Below, one piece after another: positions 7,790 to 15,812 of a stretch of 16,331 nucleotides of DNA; positions within the stretch are counted from its first letter, which is position 1; the number at the start of each line of letters is the position of its first letter. Below the pieces are notes generated by a model. That model was not told where the DNA came from. It made no database searches and saw only the letters and a list, made by a program, of their open reading frames with translations. A program made the translations under genes and the position numbers. The DNA is from Bacteriovoracaceae bacterium (GTDB taxonomy: Bacteria > Bdellovibrionota > Bacteriovoracia > Bacteriovoracales > Bacteriovoracaceae). The DNA is taken from NCBI GenBank assembly GCA_947440875.1, contig CANETG010000032.1:1-16331 (forward strand), given 5' to 3'.

Positions 7790-8620
7790 GTGAGTGAGAA
7801 ATTGCCTTTTGTGATTACAAGCATGGATAGCTACCTAAGCGTGACGCTGGAAGGGCATTGCGAAAGTACTTCAATCCATGAGTTTGAAAAGCAGCTTAAG
7901 CTCAAACTTGTTCCCACTTCAACGCATGTGGCAGTCAACTGTGAGCACCTTTTATCGATTTCGAACGATTGGTTAAGGTTGCTTCTTAAGTTCCAGGCTC
8001 AGATCAAATCAAATGAGAAACAAATACTTCTTATCCTTGTTCAGAAGGATTTGATGAAGAGATTTAAACAGGAAGGATTAGATACCGCACTGAAGTTTGC
8101 ACCAAATCTGAGGGACGCCATGGTCGTCTTTGGGATTGAAACAAAGAAAACATTTAACACGGATTTTATTAATCCCTTTTTGAATGCCACTCTGCATGTT
8201 TTAAAAGTTCAGGCGAATGTCATTGCCGTGCCACAGAAAATTTATTTAAAGAAAAATGGCGATTCTTTATCGGGTGATATTTCCGGGTTCATTGGTCTCG
8301 TGAGCGATTCTTTTAACGGATCCGTTGTTATTAGTTTTCCTCAGCAAACGTTTTTAAAGATTATGTCTGAAATGCTGGGTGAGACCTATACTGAATTAAC
8401 CAGAGATATCATTGACGGCGCGGGCGAGATTACGAATATGATTTTTGGCCAGGCCAAAACCGTTTTGAATGATAAGGGATATGGAATCAAAATTGCGATA
8501 CCTTCTGTTATTTCGGGTAAGAACCACAGCCTTTCGGCGATGACAAATGGTCCGATCGTTGTCATCCCTTTTGACAGCCCAGTCGGTAAGTTCTTTGTGG
8601 AAATATGCTTATCGAACTAA
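7790..8620 (+). CDS. STAS-like/CheX fusion, probable CheY-P phosphatase
   Basis: CheX-type proteins dephosphorylate CheY-P. The C-terminal half (about 125-276) matches this family: a long beta-alpha arrangement containing the catalytic E-x-x-N pattern GEITNMIFG, with E213 and N216. The N-terminal half (about 5-118) looks like a STAS domain: VTLEGHCESTSIHEFEK, then a VAVNCEHLLSISNDWLRLLL segment where STAS proteins usually carry Asp-Ser before the helix. That DS(S/T)G motif is changed here, so phospho-switching is doubtful. The start is GTG at 7790, behind GAGG (7780-7783) with a 6-nt spacer. It follows the HD-GYP gene by 11 nt and ends the operon. It probably terminates CheY or CheA-receiver signals. 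The fold calls rest on motif reading only. Confidence 0.82.
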   Translation: MSEKLPFVITSMDSYLSVTLEGHCESTSIHEFEKQLKLKLVPTSTHVAVNCEHLLSISNDWLRLLLKFQAQIKSNEKQILLILVQKDLMKRFKQEGLDTALKFAPNLRDAMVVFGIETKKTFNTDFINPFLNATLHVLKVQANVIAVPQKIYLKKNGDSLSGDISGFIGLVSDSFNGSVVISFPQQTFLKIMSEMLGETYTELTRDIIDGAGEITNMIFGQAKTVLNDKGYGIKIAIPSVISGKNHSLSAMTNGPIVVIPFDSPVGKFFVEICLSN

Positions 8621-8634
8621 GGATGTCTGATAAC

Positions 8635-9297
8635 TTATTCGACTTTTAATTTATTATTTACATTTCTGACTCCAGGAGCGTTCCAAGCTGCCAGACCAGC
8701 ATCCATTACTTCCCAAAAAGAGTGAACCTTTCCGGTAAGAGTGATATTGTCGCCCTTGACTTGGACATTAATCTTTCTTCCTTCAACTTCAGCGGATCGC
8801 TTCAATGCATGCTCAATTTGAGATTTAATGTTCTCAGACTGGATCTTCGATTTGATGGTAATATGATTTATAACCCCGCACACTCCGAGTAATGTTTTTA
8901 CTGCATTCCTTGCCGCCAGTCTCTGATAGTCCCATTCGACCTCGCCCGACAACGTGATGACTCCCTCATTGACAGATAATTTAATATCTTTTGGGATTTT
9001 GTAACCCCATTTTATCGCCTCTAGCGCAGCCTTTGCAATTTCAGTGTCCGACTTACGATATTCCCCCATCAGCACAACTTCAATTTCATTTGCGACGGCT
9101 TTGACACCACTGATTCTCAGAGTAATTTCTTCAGCGGTTGTCTTATCGTTAAAGTGTTGAACATCCCCACGCAGTGTAACGACTCCGTTTTCGGATTTAA
9201 CATTGAGGTTCAAATCTGCCACACTCGGATCCCATCTCAGTTCGCTGATAACATCCTTTTCAATTTGTGAATCTCTTTTTTCAAAAAAGTTGAACAT
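8635..9297 (-). CDS. Triple BON-domain protein, OsmY-like
   Basis: BON domains are about 60-70 residue alpha/beta modules found in osmotic-stress proteins such as OsmY and thought to bind membranes or lipids. This 220-residue protein contains three in tandem: about 10-77, 84-150 and 152-220. Each shows the typical pattern of a helix, then V-x-V-x-x-G-x-V-x-L-x-G-x-V (GVVTLRGDV, GVITLSGEV, DNITLTGKV), and a closing strand. Unlike OsmY it has no signal peptide (starts MFNFFEKRDS), so it is predicted cytoplasmic. The ATG at 9297-9295 is preceded on the - strand by AGAGGAGA (complement of 9302-9309). It is convergent with the CheX fusion gene, 14 nt apart, and divergent from the histidine kinase. 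A stress-protection role is inferred from family and neighbours. Confidence 0.92.
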   Translation of the reverse strand: MFNFFEKRDSQIEKDVISELRWDPSVADLNLNVKSENGVVTLRGDVQHFNDKTTAEEITLRISGVKAVANEIEVVLMGEYRKSDTEIAKAALEAIKWGYKIPKDIKLSVNEGVITLSGEVEWDYQRLAARNAVKTLLGVCGVINHITIKSKIQSENIKSQIEHALKRSAEVEGRKINVQVKGDNITLTGKVHSFWEVMDAGLAAWNAPGVRNVNNKLKVE

Positions 9298-9321
9298 ATA
9301 GTCTCCTCTTTTTTCTTGTTC

Positions 9322-9343
9322 TTGCTAACTCTTGAATTAGCAA
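9322..9343 (-). promoter_or_regulatory. Inverted repeat in the leader of the BON gene
   Basis: The arms TTGCTAA (9322-9328) and TTAGCAA (9337-9343) are perfect reverse complements separated by 8 bases. The repeat sits 25 bases upstream of the BON start codon, just ahead of its ribosome binding site. The geometry suits a dimeric regulator's operator or a 5' leader hairpin. It is not followed by a T run on the - strand. The rest of 9298-9552 shows no convincing -35/-10 pair in either direction; a TTGAGA at 9484 lacks a well-spaced good -10 partner. Confidence 0.35.
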
Positions 9344-9539
9344 TTCTCAGGCCATGTTCATCGCGGTCTACGCTGTTCCGGCACGACTTTTTTTGTTTTT
9401 GTGATTGATGGTAGGGACTTCTTAGGGAATTATGCCCCACCTCAAAAGCTTAACTTATCTTCTTATCGTATTATTCTTTGGCCTTGAGACGGTATGGAGA
9501 TTGCAGACCATAAAGAAGCTTACTTTTCAAATATATGAA

Positions 9540-9546
9540 AAGGAGG
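9540..9546 (+). promoter_or_regulatory. Ribosome binding site that fixes the histidine kinase start
   Basis: AAGGAGG lies 6 nt before the ATG at 9553. An earlier in-frame ATG at 9535 has this site inside its own coding sequence and no SD of its own, so 9553 is the likely start. Confidence 0.85.
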
Positions 9547-9552
9547 GGTCTC

Positions 9553-10752
9553 ATGCTGCATAATTTTTTACAAAATAACCGTGATGAAATATTACAGATG
9601 ACTGAAAAAAGAACTCTTGAACTCGCAGGCAGCGGTCCGAGTTCAGATCAGCTCAAGTTAGGGCTTCCTATTTTTTACGAGCAACTTTTAAACGTCTTAT
9701 TACTTGAAAAAAAAAACAAAAATCAAAAGCCGGATATCAGGGCGATGGCAGAAGCCGCAGACAATAGCGACGAACAAGCACTCGCGCTTGCAGGGATGCG
9801 TCCGGACGAAGCTGTCATGGCAAAGTCAGCTGGTCTTCATGGGATGGAATTACTCCGATTAGGTTACACTCTTTCCCATGTCGTTCATGCGTACGGGGCG
9901 ATGTGCCAGTCGATCACGGAACTTGCAACGAAAAAAAAATGTATCATTACGACAAATGAGTTTCATGACATGAATCGGTGCTTAGACATCGGAATCGCAG
10001 GTGCGGTCACGGGATATGAACTTGAGCGGAGTCTTAAAGAAACGACTAGAGAAATTCAGCACATCGGTTCTTTGGCCCACGAATTAAGAAATTCACTCAG
10101 TAGTGCCAATCTCTCTTTCCAAATGCTCGAGCGAGGTAACCTCGGCATCAACGGAAATACAGGCCAAGTTTTAAAGAAAAGTTTGAAGCGGATGGGAGAA
10201 CTCGTGGAAAGATCTTTGACGGAGGTCAGGCTTCGGCTAGATCCAAAGATTCATGTCGAGAAAGTATATTTACAGGAACTCGTCGATCAGCTTCTCATCA
10301 CCGCAGATATAGAGGCTCACTCAAAAAATCAAATTGTTGAAATGACAATTGAACCAAATTTAATGATCGAGGTAGACCAGCAGCTTTTTTTCTCTGCGCT
10401 ATCGAATCTCATTCAAAATGCGATTAAGTTTTCTCACATCGGTGGAAAGATTCAGCTGCGAGGCTTTACGGTGGAAGAAAGTGTGATCATTGAAGTGGAA
10501 GACGAGTGTGGTGGCTTATCCGATGCATCCGATAGACTTTTCAAGGCTTTCGAGCAACAGAATGATGATCGGAACGGTCTTGGACTTGGTCTGACAATCG
10601 CCCAGCGTTCGATCAGTCTTAATCACGGTAAAATCGAGGTTCACAATAAACCCGAGAAGGGCTGTGTTTTTAAAATAATTTTACCGAAGAGCACGACCTC
10701 CGAACGATGGACAGGAAACTGTCGCCTCGAAAATAGTATCCATCCGCATTGA
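9553..10752 (+). CDS. Soluble sensor histidine kinase with RsbRD-like N-terminal region
   Basis: This is a cytoplasmic two-component kinase of 399 residues with no membrane segment. The N-terminal part (about 1-150) is all helical and resembles the RsbRD-type sensor region of stress-related kinases, with the ELLRLGYTLSHVVHAYGAMC stretch (99-118). The dimerisation/phosphoacceptor helix has LAHELRN with H176. The ATPase domain has N box NLIQNAIKF (N289), a G1-like EDECGG (D317) and G2 GLGLGL (343-348). A tail after about residue 380 (TTSERWTG...) has no recognisable role. No response regulator is adjacent, so it is an orphan whose partner is elsewhere. It is followed 41 nt later by the universal stress protein gene. 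Its signal is unknown; redox or energy status would suit the context, but that is inference. Confidence 0.88.
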   Translation: MLHNFLQNNRDEILQMTEKRTLELAGSGPSSDQLKLGLPIFYEQLLNVLLLEKKNKNQKPDIRAMAEAADNSDEQALALAGMRPDEAVMAKSAGLHGMELLRLGYTLSHVVHAYGAMCQSITELATKKKCIITTNEFHDMNRCLDIGIAGAVTGYELERSLKETTREIQHIGSLAHELRNSLSSANLSFQMLERGNLGINGNTGQVLKKSLKRMGELVERSLTEVRLRLDPKIHVEKVYLQELVDQLLITADIEAHSKNQIVEMTIEPNLMIEVDQQLFFSALSNLIQNAIKFSHIGGKIQLRGFTVEESVIIEVEDECGGLSDASDRLFKAFEQQNDDRNGLGLGLTIAQRSISLNHGKIEVHNKPEKGCVFKIILPKSTTSERWTGNCRLENSIHPH

Positions 10753-10793
10753 AGCTCTAGAATAAAGAGTCTCTTACATTCAAAGGACACGAG

Positions 10794-11249
10794 ATGAGTT
10801 TCGCAAAAAAAGTTATCGTCGCAATTGGTCTCACCAATTCCGTTGCGTCTTCGGAAGGGATGAAAACTTTGGTCGACATGAGTTTCTTGGAGAAGTGTGA
10901 GATTCATTTCGTTCACGTCTTTCAAACGATTAATTACTCTGCGGTCTTTGGCGAATTTACCGCCGTGTATCCTATGGAAGCGAATCGCTCAGAGATTGAA
11001 CAGTCTGTTCTTACCTCCCTCGTTGGTTTGACCAAGGATGTCTTACCACCGAACTTTAGTGGGAGAGTCATTCACCGGTGTCTTTTTGCGCAGACGCCGA
11101 AGGTCGAATTTTGTCATTATGTCACTCATACCGGAGCTGATTTAGTGATCATTCCCACAAGAGCGAAGAGAGGTTTCTTTGAAAGCTCATTTGCTCAATA
11201 TGTAAATAAACATACGAGCATCAATATGATCCTTTTAAAAAGTAAGTGA
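10794..11249 (+). CDS. Universal stress protein family (UspA-like)
   Basis: This is a single Usp domain of 151 residues, normal for the family. The first strand KKVIVAIGLTNS and the last segment GADLVIIPTRAKRGFFESSF...INMILLK match the alpha/beta Usp fold. The nucleotide-binding signature G-x2-G-x9-G-(S/T) is not preserved: the expected first glycine is replaced (IPTRAKRG) and the GS pair is SS. The protein may therefore be of the non-ATP-binding UspA subtype. The ATG at 10794 follows AAAGGA (10782-10787) at 6 nt. It lies between a stress-type kinase and a P-type ATPase; its own or the kinase's promoter is not obvious. Cytoplasmic; general stress survival role inferred from family. Confidence 0.88.
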   Translation: MSFAKKVIVAIGLTNSVASSEGMKTLVDMSFLEKCEIHFVHVFQTINYSAVFGEFTAVYPMEANRSEIEQSVLTSLVGLTKDVLPPNFSGRVIHRCLFAQTPKVEFCHYVTHTGADLVIIPTRAKRGFFESSFAQYVNKHTSINMILLKSK

Positions 11250-11255
11250 TGGAGT

Positions 11256-11301
11256 CCATTCATCGATTAGTAAATCATGATGCTTAAAAATGAGTGAATG
11301 G
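11256..11301 (+). repeat. Inverted repeat between usp and the ATPase gene, weak terminator-like
   Basis: CCATTCA (11256-11262) pairs with TGAATGG (11295-11301). Between them a smaller GATT/AATC hairpin can form, and TATTTTC follows. It starts 7 bases after the usp stop. The T run is short, so it may be a weak terminator or a leader structure for the ATPase operon. Confidence 0.3.
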
Positions 11302-11330
11302 TATTTTCGAAAGCCGCAGACGCCCTTTGA

Positions 11331-13901
11331 ATGACAATCTACGCAGGGCTAATCTTTTTCATGGAACGAACTTGGGCGTCTCAAATTTCGGTGATCCTTT
11401 CTCAGCTTTCAGTTGATCCTACGAAAGGTCTCTCTTCCCATGATGTCCATCGCCGCATTCTCCACTACGGTCCGAATGCAATGGTGGCGAAGAAAAGAAA
11501 ATCTCGTTGGAAACTTTTCTATAAACAAATTAAAAACCCTGTCGTGTACATCCTTATCCTTGCTGCGCTCATCGCTTTTTTTTTAAAAGAGAATCTAGAT
11601 GGGTGGGTTATTCTTAGCATTGTGATTCTGAACTCATTTATTGGTTTCATTCAAGAATCCAAGGCCGAAGCCGCCATCGAGGCATTGGCCAAGATGTCGT
11701 CTCCCAAAGGTAAAGTTTTGAGAGAGGGAAAAATTGTGGCCGTCGGATCCGAAACTATCTGTCCCGGTGAAATACTTATCCTAGAGGCGGGAGACTACAT
11801 CGTCGCAGATGCGAGGATTATTTTATCAAATCAATTAGCTTGTGATGAATCCATTCTTACGGGTGAATCACTTCCGGTAGAAAAGCATTCCGATCCGCTT
11901 CAGGATGAAACTCCATTAGCGGAGAGGTCAAATATGCTTTTCGCCAACACTGCGATTAGCCGGGGAACTGGTAGAGCTGTGGTCGTGGCGACAGGGATGA
12001 CTACTGAGATCGGAAAGATCGCAGAGATGATGGATACCACTGAGGTCGGAAGCACACCTCTTCAAATGCGGCTTGAAATCGTGAGCCGAAAGCTTCTTTT
12101 CATTGGGATCATCGTCATTGTTTTAGTGATCATTATAGGTTTGATCCAAGGCAGAGAGTTCCTTGAAGTTATCATGTCGGCACTTTCACTTTCGATTGCA
12201 GCAATCCCAGAAGGTTTGCCGACGATCGTCACTGTCGCTTTGGTCATGGCGGTGAGAAGAATGGCAAAAAAGAAAGCACTTGTGCGTAAAATGGACTCCG
12301 TCGAGACTTTGGGAGCTACGGACATCATTTGCACCGACAAAACGGGCACTCTTACCACGGGGAAAATGGAAGTACGGGAATCATTCGTTTTTCAAGTTTC
12401 CCTCGAACGGTTAAATCAATCGATGGTCTTGTGTAACAATGCCTCGCTCGAGAAAGCCGGCCTAGGAGATACGACGGAATTGGCCTTGCTTAAGTTCGCT
12501 TCTGCTGGGGGCATCGAAATCGAATCCTTTTTAACTTCACAGCAACGCTTATTTGAATGGAGCTTTGATAGCAAGCGGAAGAGAATGAGTGTCGCCGTAA
12601 GCTCAGATAAAAAGAATGTGATTCATGTCAAAGGTGCACCAGAGGCCCTGATTCTCAAATGCACCTTGACGCCAGAAGAGGCTGTAATAATTAATTTAAA
12701 AGTTACTGAGTTTTCAAAGAAAGGTATGCGAGTTCTAGCATTCGCTTCGAAAGAGACAGACCTAGAAGATTTTACCAAAGTGAGTTCCGCAGAGGCCGAA
12801 AAAGATCTTCAATTCCTGGGACTAGTCGCGATGGCCGATCCCCCACGATTTGAAACGATGGACGCCATTCAGAAATGCCAGGCTTCCGGCATTAGAATAA
12901 TGATGATCACCGGTGACCACCCCCTCACCGCTGGAGCAATTGCTTATGAGCTAGGAATCATTCAATCAGCGGATGAAAGGGTTATGACCGGGACTGAAAT
13001 GGATGCTCTTAGTGAGGAAGAATTAAAAGACATCAGTCAGGAAATTCTTGTTTACGCTCGGGTATCTCCCGAAAATAAGTTGAAACTGATTGAGGCGCTT
13101 AAGTCAAAAGGTCATATCGTCGCCATGACTGGTGATGGAGTCAACGATGCACCGGCGCTGAAAGCATCTTCCATCGGTGTGGCGATGGGTCGGGGAGGCA
13201 CTGAAGTCGCGCGGCAAGCTTCTTCCCTCATTTTAACTGACGATAATTTCTCCACCATCGTTGATGCTGTCGAGGAAGGAAGAGCAGTCAATGGAAACAT
13301 CAAACGAACTTTACAGTACTTACTATCAACGAATTTAGCAGAGCTATTATTCATCCTTATTGCGACACTCATCGGTTGGCCCGTCCCCTTAGGCCCTATC
13401 AATCTATTGTGGTTGAATTTAGTCTCAGACGGTCTTCCTGCTCTGGCCTTGGCCGCAGAAAAGGTACCAGCTGAGTATTTGAAGAATAGTAAAAAGCCTT
13501 CGGCGAAGACATTTTTTGATCGTTCGTTTTATCAGGAAATGATTTCGGTTGGGACCATGATCACGATCATGAGTTTGATTGTCTATCGTTTTGGATTAGA
13601 TCATTATGATACGGTTACTGCTAAAAGCCTGGCTTTCTCATTTCTCGTTTATGTTATTTTATTCAGAGCCTTATCCTGCAGGAGCGAAACGAAAACCTTC
13701 TTTGAGATGAAACCGAATTATTTTCTCATCCTGGTGATTCTGATTCCAATGAGTTTTCAGTTTGCACTTCAAAGTTTCGATTTCCTCCTTGAGATTTTTA
13801 AGATTAAGGCTTTGTCGTTTCAGTCTCATCTCATTCTCTGGGGACTTGCTTTGTTTCCCGTCACCCTGCTTGAGCTTTTTAAAATCTGGAGGAGAAAATG
13901 A
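11331..13901 (+). CDS. Type II (Ca2+-ATPase-like) P-type cation-transporting ATPase
   Basis: This integral membrane pump couples ATP hydrolysis to cation export. At 856 residues it has full family length: N-terminal cation_ATPase_N-like region (SVDPTKGLSS), TM1-2 near 68-108, actuator TGES (177-180), TM3-4 near 253-305 with PEGLP (293-297), phosphorylation site D336 in CTDKTGTLT, nucleotide-binding KGAPE (434-438), TGD (527-529), GDGVNDAP (601-608), and TM5-10 to the end. Residues equivalent to the SERCA calcium ligands are visible: E294 in M4, N668 and E671 in M5, N696 and D700 in M6 (NLVSDGLPA). This favours Ca2+, with Mn2+ possible. The start is uncertain: ATG 11331 or ATG 11361 (MERTWASQI, closer to family starts), both with poor SD. 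It overlaps ldhA by 4 bases. Confidence 0.94.
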   Translation: MTIYAGLIFFMERTWASQISVILSQLSVDPTKGLSSHDVHRRILHYGPNAMVAKKRKSRWKLFYKQIKNPVVYILILAALIAFFLKENLDGWVILSIVILNSFIGFIQESKAEAAIEALAKMSSPKGKVLREGKIVAVGSETICPGEILILEAGDYIVADARIILSNQLACDESILTGESLPVEKHSDPLQDETPLAERSNMLFANTAISRGTGRAVVVATGMTTEIGKIAEMMDTTEVGSTPLQMRLEIVSRKLLFIGIIVIVLVIIIGLIQGREFLEVIMSALSLSIAAIPEGLPTIVTVALVMAVRRMAKKKALVRKMDSVETLGATDIICTDKTGTLTTGKMEVRESFVFQVSLERLNQSMVLCNNASLEKAGLGDTTELALLKFASAGGIEIESFLTSQQRLFEWSFDSKRKRMSVAVSSDKKNVIHVKGAPEALILKCTLTPEEAVIINLKVTEFSKKGMRVLAFASKETDLEDFTKVSSAEAEKDLQFLGLVAMADPPRFETMDAIQKCQASGIRIMMITGDHPLTAGAIAYELGIIQSADERVMTGTEMDALSEEELKDISQEILVYARVSPENKLKLIEALKSKGHIVAMTGDGVNDAPALKASSIGVAMGRGGTEVARQASSLILTDDNFSTIVDAVEEGRAVNGNIKRTLQYLLSTNLAELLFILIATLIGWPVPLGPINLLWLNLVSDGLPALALAAEKVPAEYLKNSKKPSAKTFFDRSFYQEMISVGTMITIMSLIVYRFGLDHYDTVTAKSLAFSFLVYVILFRALSCRSETKTFFEMKPNYFLILVILIPMSFQFALQSFDFLLEIFKIKALSFQSHLILWGLALFPVTLLELFKIWRRK

Positions 13902-14905
13902 AAATAGCTTTTTTTGATACTCACCCGTTTGAAAAAGAAGCTTTCAATCGAGCCAACTCGAATCTTCTGCACGAAATTTTTTATTTCGAGCCGAGACTTA
14001 TGGAGACCACAGCGTCTCTTGCTCAGGGATTTCCCTGCGTTTGTGCCTTCGCCAATGACAGAATGAACGCATCCACGCTTGAGATTTTGAAAGCAGGCGG
14101 AACAAAACTACTGGCACTTCGTTCGACGGGGTTTAACCACGTTGATCTCCAAGCCTCGGCAAGGCTTGGGATGAAAGTCATGAGGGTTCCAGAGTATTCT
14201 CCCTACGCCATAGCCGAGCACGTGGTTGCTTTGGTGCAAACGTTGAATCGGAAAACTCACCGGGCCTACAATAGAGTGCGTGAAGGGAATTTTTCATTAA
14301 CTGGTCTCGTCGGATTTGATTTGCATGGAAAAACCATAGGTATCATTGGAACGGGTAGGATTGGAAAGGTTCTGGCGCGAATCATGACAGGTTTTGGGTG
14401 CAACGTTTTACTTCACGACCATCAATGTGATGAAAAATTTGCCAACGAAACTCATTGCCATTACACGGGAGTAGAAGAGATTTACCATGCAGCCGATATT
14501 ATATCCCTCCACCTCCCTCTGACTCCGGACACAAGGCATTTTATCAACGCGGATACTTTGAAAAAAATGAAGAGGGGAGTCATGTTGATCAATACCGGTC
14601 GCGGAGCTTTGATCGATACGAAGGCCCTCATCGATGCTTTGAAGTCTGGTCACATCGGATACGCTGGACTAGACGTCTATGAAGAAGAGGAAGGTATTTT
14701 TTTTCAGGATCTGTCGGGACTCATTCTCAATGATGACGATCTTGCCCGTCTCTTAACTTTCCCCAACGTCCTCATCACGAGCCACCAGGGCTTTTTGACG
14801 AGCGAAGCCTTGAGTAACATTGCAGAAACGACACTGCTTAACGTCTCAGCATTCGAAAAGGGTGGTCTTTTAACTAACGAAGTCAAACTAAAAGGACAGT
14901 GGTAA
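13898..14905 (+). CDS. ldhA: Fermentative D-lactate dehydrogenase (NAD-dependent)
   Basis: The enzyme reduces pyruvate to D-lactate with NADH, regenerating NAD+ when respiration is limited. The 335-residue product resembles E. coli LdhA along its whole length, for example MKIAFFDT at the start, TLNRKTHRAYNRVREGNFSL (115-134) and the GIFFQDLSG segment. The NAD-binding loop is GTGRIG (151-156). The catalytic set of D-2-hydroxyacid dehydrogenases is intact: R235 (NTGRGALID), E264 (VYEEEE) and H296 (TSHQGFLT). Its ATG overlaps the ATPase stop (ATGA) and follows GGAGGAG (13888-13894), and its TAA shares a base with the cbpA ATG. It is thus embedded in a stress transcript rather than standing alone. 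The C-terminus (LKLKGQW) carries no extra domain. Confidence 0.94.
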   Translation: MKIAFFDTHPFEKEAFNRANSNLLHEIFYFEPRLMETTASLAQGFPCVCAFANDRMNASTLEILKAGGTKLLALRSTGFNHVDLQASARLGMKVMRVPEYSPYAIAEHVVALVQTLNRKTHRAYNRVREGNFSLTGLVGFDLHGKTIGIIGTGRIGKVLARIMTGFGCNVLLHDHQCDEKFANETHCHYTGVEEIYHAADIISLHLPLTPDTRHFINADTLKKMKRGVMLINTGRGALIDTKALIDALKSGHIGYAGLDVYEEEEGIFFQDLSGLILNDDDLARLLTFPNVLITSHQGFLTSEALSNIAETTLLNVSAFEKGGLLTNEVKLKGQW

Positions 14906-15810
14906 TGGATCCCTACCAAGCACTGGGCGTTGGTCAATCAAGCTCACAAGAAGACATTAAAAAAAATTACAGAAAATTGGCAAAAAAAAATCATCCGGAT
15001 TTGAATCCAGGCAATAAAGCCGCTGAGAAAAAGTTTAAAGAAATTTCTCACGCGTATGATCTCATTGGGACTCCCGAAGCCAGGGCAAAGTTTGATAGAG
15101 GCGAGACCGATGAGCAAAAACAAAAGCAATATGAAGATTATTTCCATCAGCAAGGCAAAGGGAGGGACTTTTTTCACAACACACAACAAACAGGGGGAAG
15201 ATACACCCATTCCTTTGGAGAAGATGAATTAGGGGAAGATTTTATTGAAAGCCTCTTCGGATCAAGACGGCGTAGTCACACGGGCAATTTTTCCGGAGAA
15301 GATTCCAACTACAAAATAGAAGTTGAATTTAAGGAAGCCGCCTTAGGAGGAGAAAAAATACTGACTCTTCCTAACGACAAAAAAATAAACGTCACTATCC
15401 CTGCGGGGATTGAAACCGGAACAAAACTGCGTTTTAAAGGTTTAGGTAAAGCTGGTTCTGGAACTGGGTCCGCAGGTGATGCCTACATCCAAGTTCTGAT
15501 AAAACCTTTGACCGGTTTTACTCGCCAGGGAAAAGATATCGAGTTCGAGTTATCCATCAGCTTTATCGAGGCGATCCTGGGAGCAGAAATGAAAGTTCCA
15601 ACGATAGACGGAGAAGTCCTTTTGAAAATCCCTCCGGGAGTGTCGACTGGTTCAAGATTAAGAATTAAAGGTAAGGGGGCTGGTAAGACTGATGATCGCG
15701 GAAATCAAATCGTTGTCTTAAAAGTGGTTACTCCGAAGATCGTTCCACCGGAACTTAAGACCGCTGTCGAAACACTTAGTGCCCAAGTAAATTATAATCC
15801 AAGGGAGTAG
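14905..15810 (+). CDS. cbpA: CbpA-type DnaJ co-chaperone (curved DNA-binding protein homologue)
   Basis: This class B J-protein stimulates DnaK ATPase and delivers substrates; E. coli CbpA also binds curved DNA. The product has 301 residues. The J domain is at 1-68 with HPD at 30-32. A charged, Gln/Gly-containing linker (about 69-133) replaces a clean G/F region. Two C-terminal substrate-binding beta domains start near 136 (YKIEVEFKEAALGG) and 211 (DIEFELSISFIEAILG). The zinc-finger CxxCxGxG repeats of DnaJ are absent. I place the start at ATG 14905 behind AAAGGA (14891-14896) rather than GTG 14899; the ATG overlaps the ldhA stop (TAATG). The CbpM-like gene just downstream supports the CbpA name over generic DnaJ. 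Confidence 0.93.
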   Translation: MDPYQALGVGQSSSQEDIKKNYRKLAKKNHPDLNPGNKAAEKKFKEISHAYDLIGTPEARAKFDRGETDEQKQKQYEDYFHQQGKGRDFFHNTQQTGGRYTHSFGEDELGEDFIESLFGSRRRSHTGNFSGEDSNYKIEVEFKEAALGGEKILTLPNDKKINVTIPAGIETGTKLRFKGLGKAGSGTGSAGDAYIQVLIKPLTGFTRQGKDIEFELSISFIEAILGAEMKVPTIDGEVLLKIPPGVSTGSRLRIKGKGAGKTDDRGNQIVVLKVVTPKIVPPELKTAVETLSAQVNYNPRE

Positions 15811-15812
15811 AA

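Noticed and set aside
8600..8660. Bidirectional terminator between the converging CheX-fusion and BON genes
   Set aside because: Only 14 bases separate the stop codons; the AT-rich sequence has no stable stem-loop with T run.
9535..9552. Earlier in-frame ATG for the histidine kinase
   Set aside because: The strong ribosome binding site AAGGAGG would be inside the coding sequence; the ATG at 9553 is correctly spaced from it.
10710..10723. GACAG-GAAA-CTGTC hairpin near the 3' end of the histidine kinase gene, as a terminator
   Set aside because: It has a 5-bp stem with a GNRA loop inside coding sequence and no T run; probably incidental.
10765..10775. AAGAG-T-CTCTT palindrome before usp as an operator
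   Set aside because: The arms are only 5 bp and no second copy or promoter context supports it.
14455..14682. 75-codon + strand frame within ldhA
   Set aside because: It is an out-of-frame overlap with conserved LdhA coding sequence and its translation has no recognisable motif.
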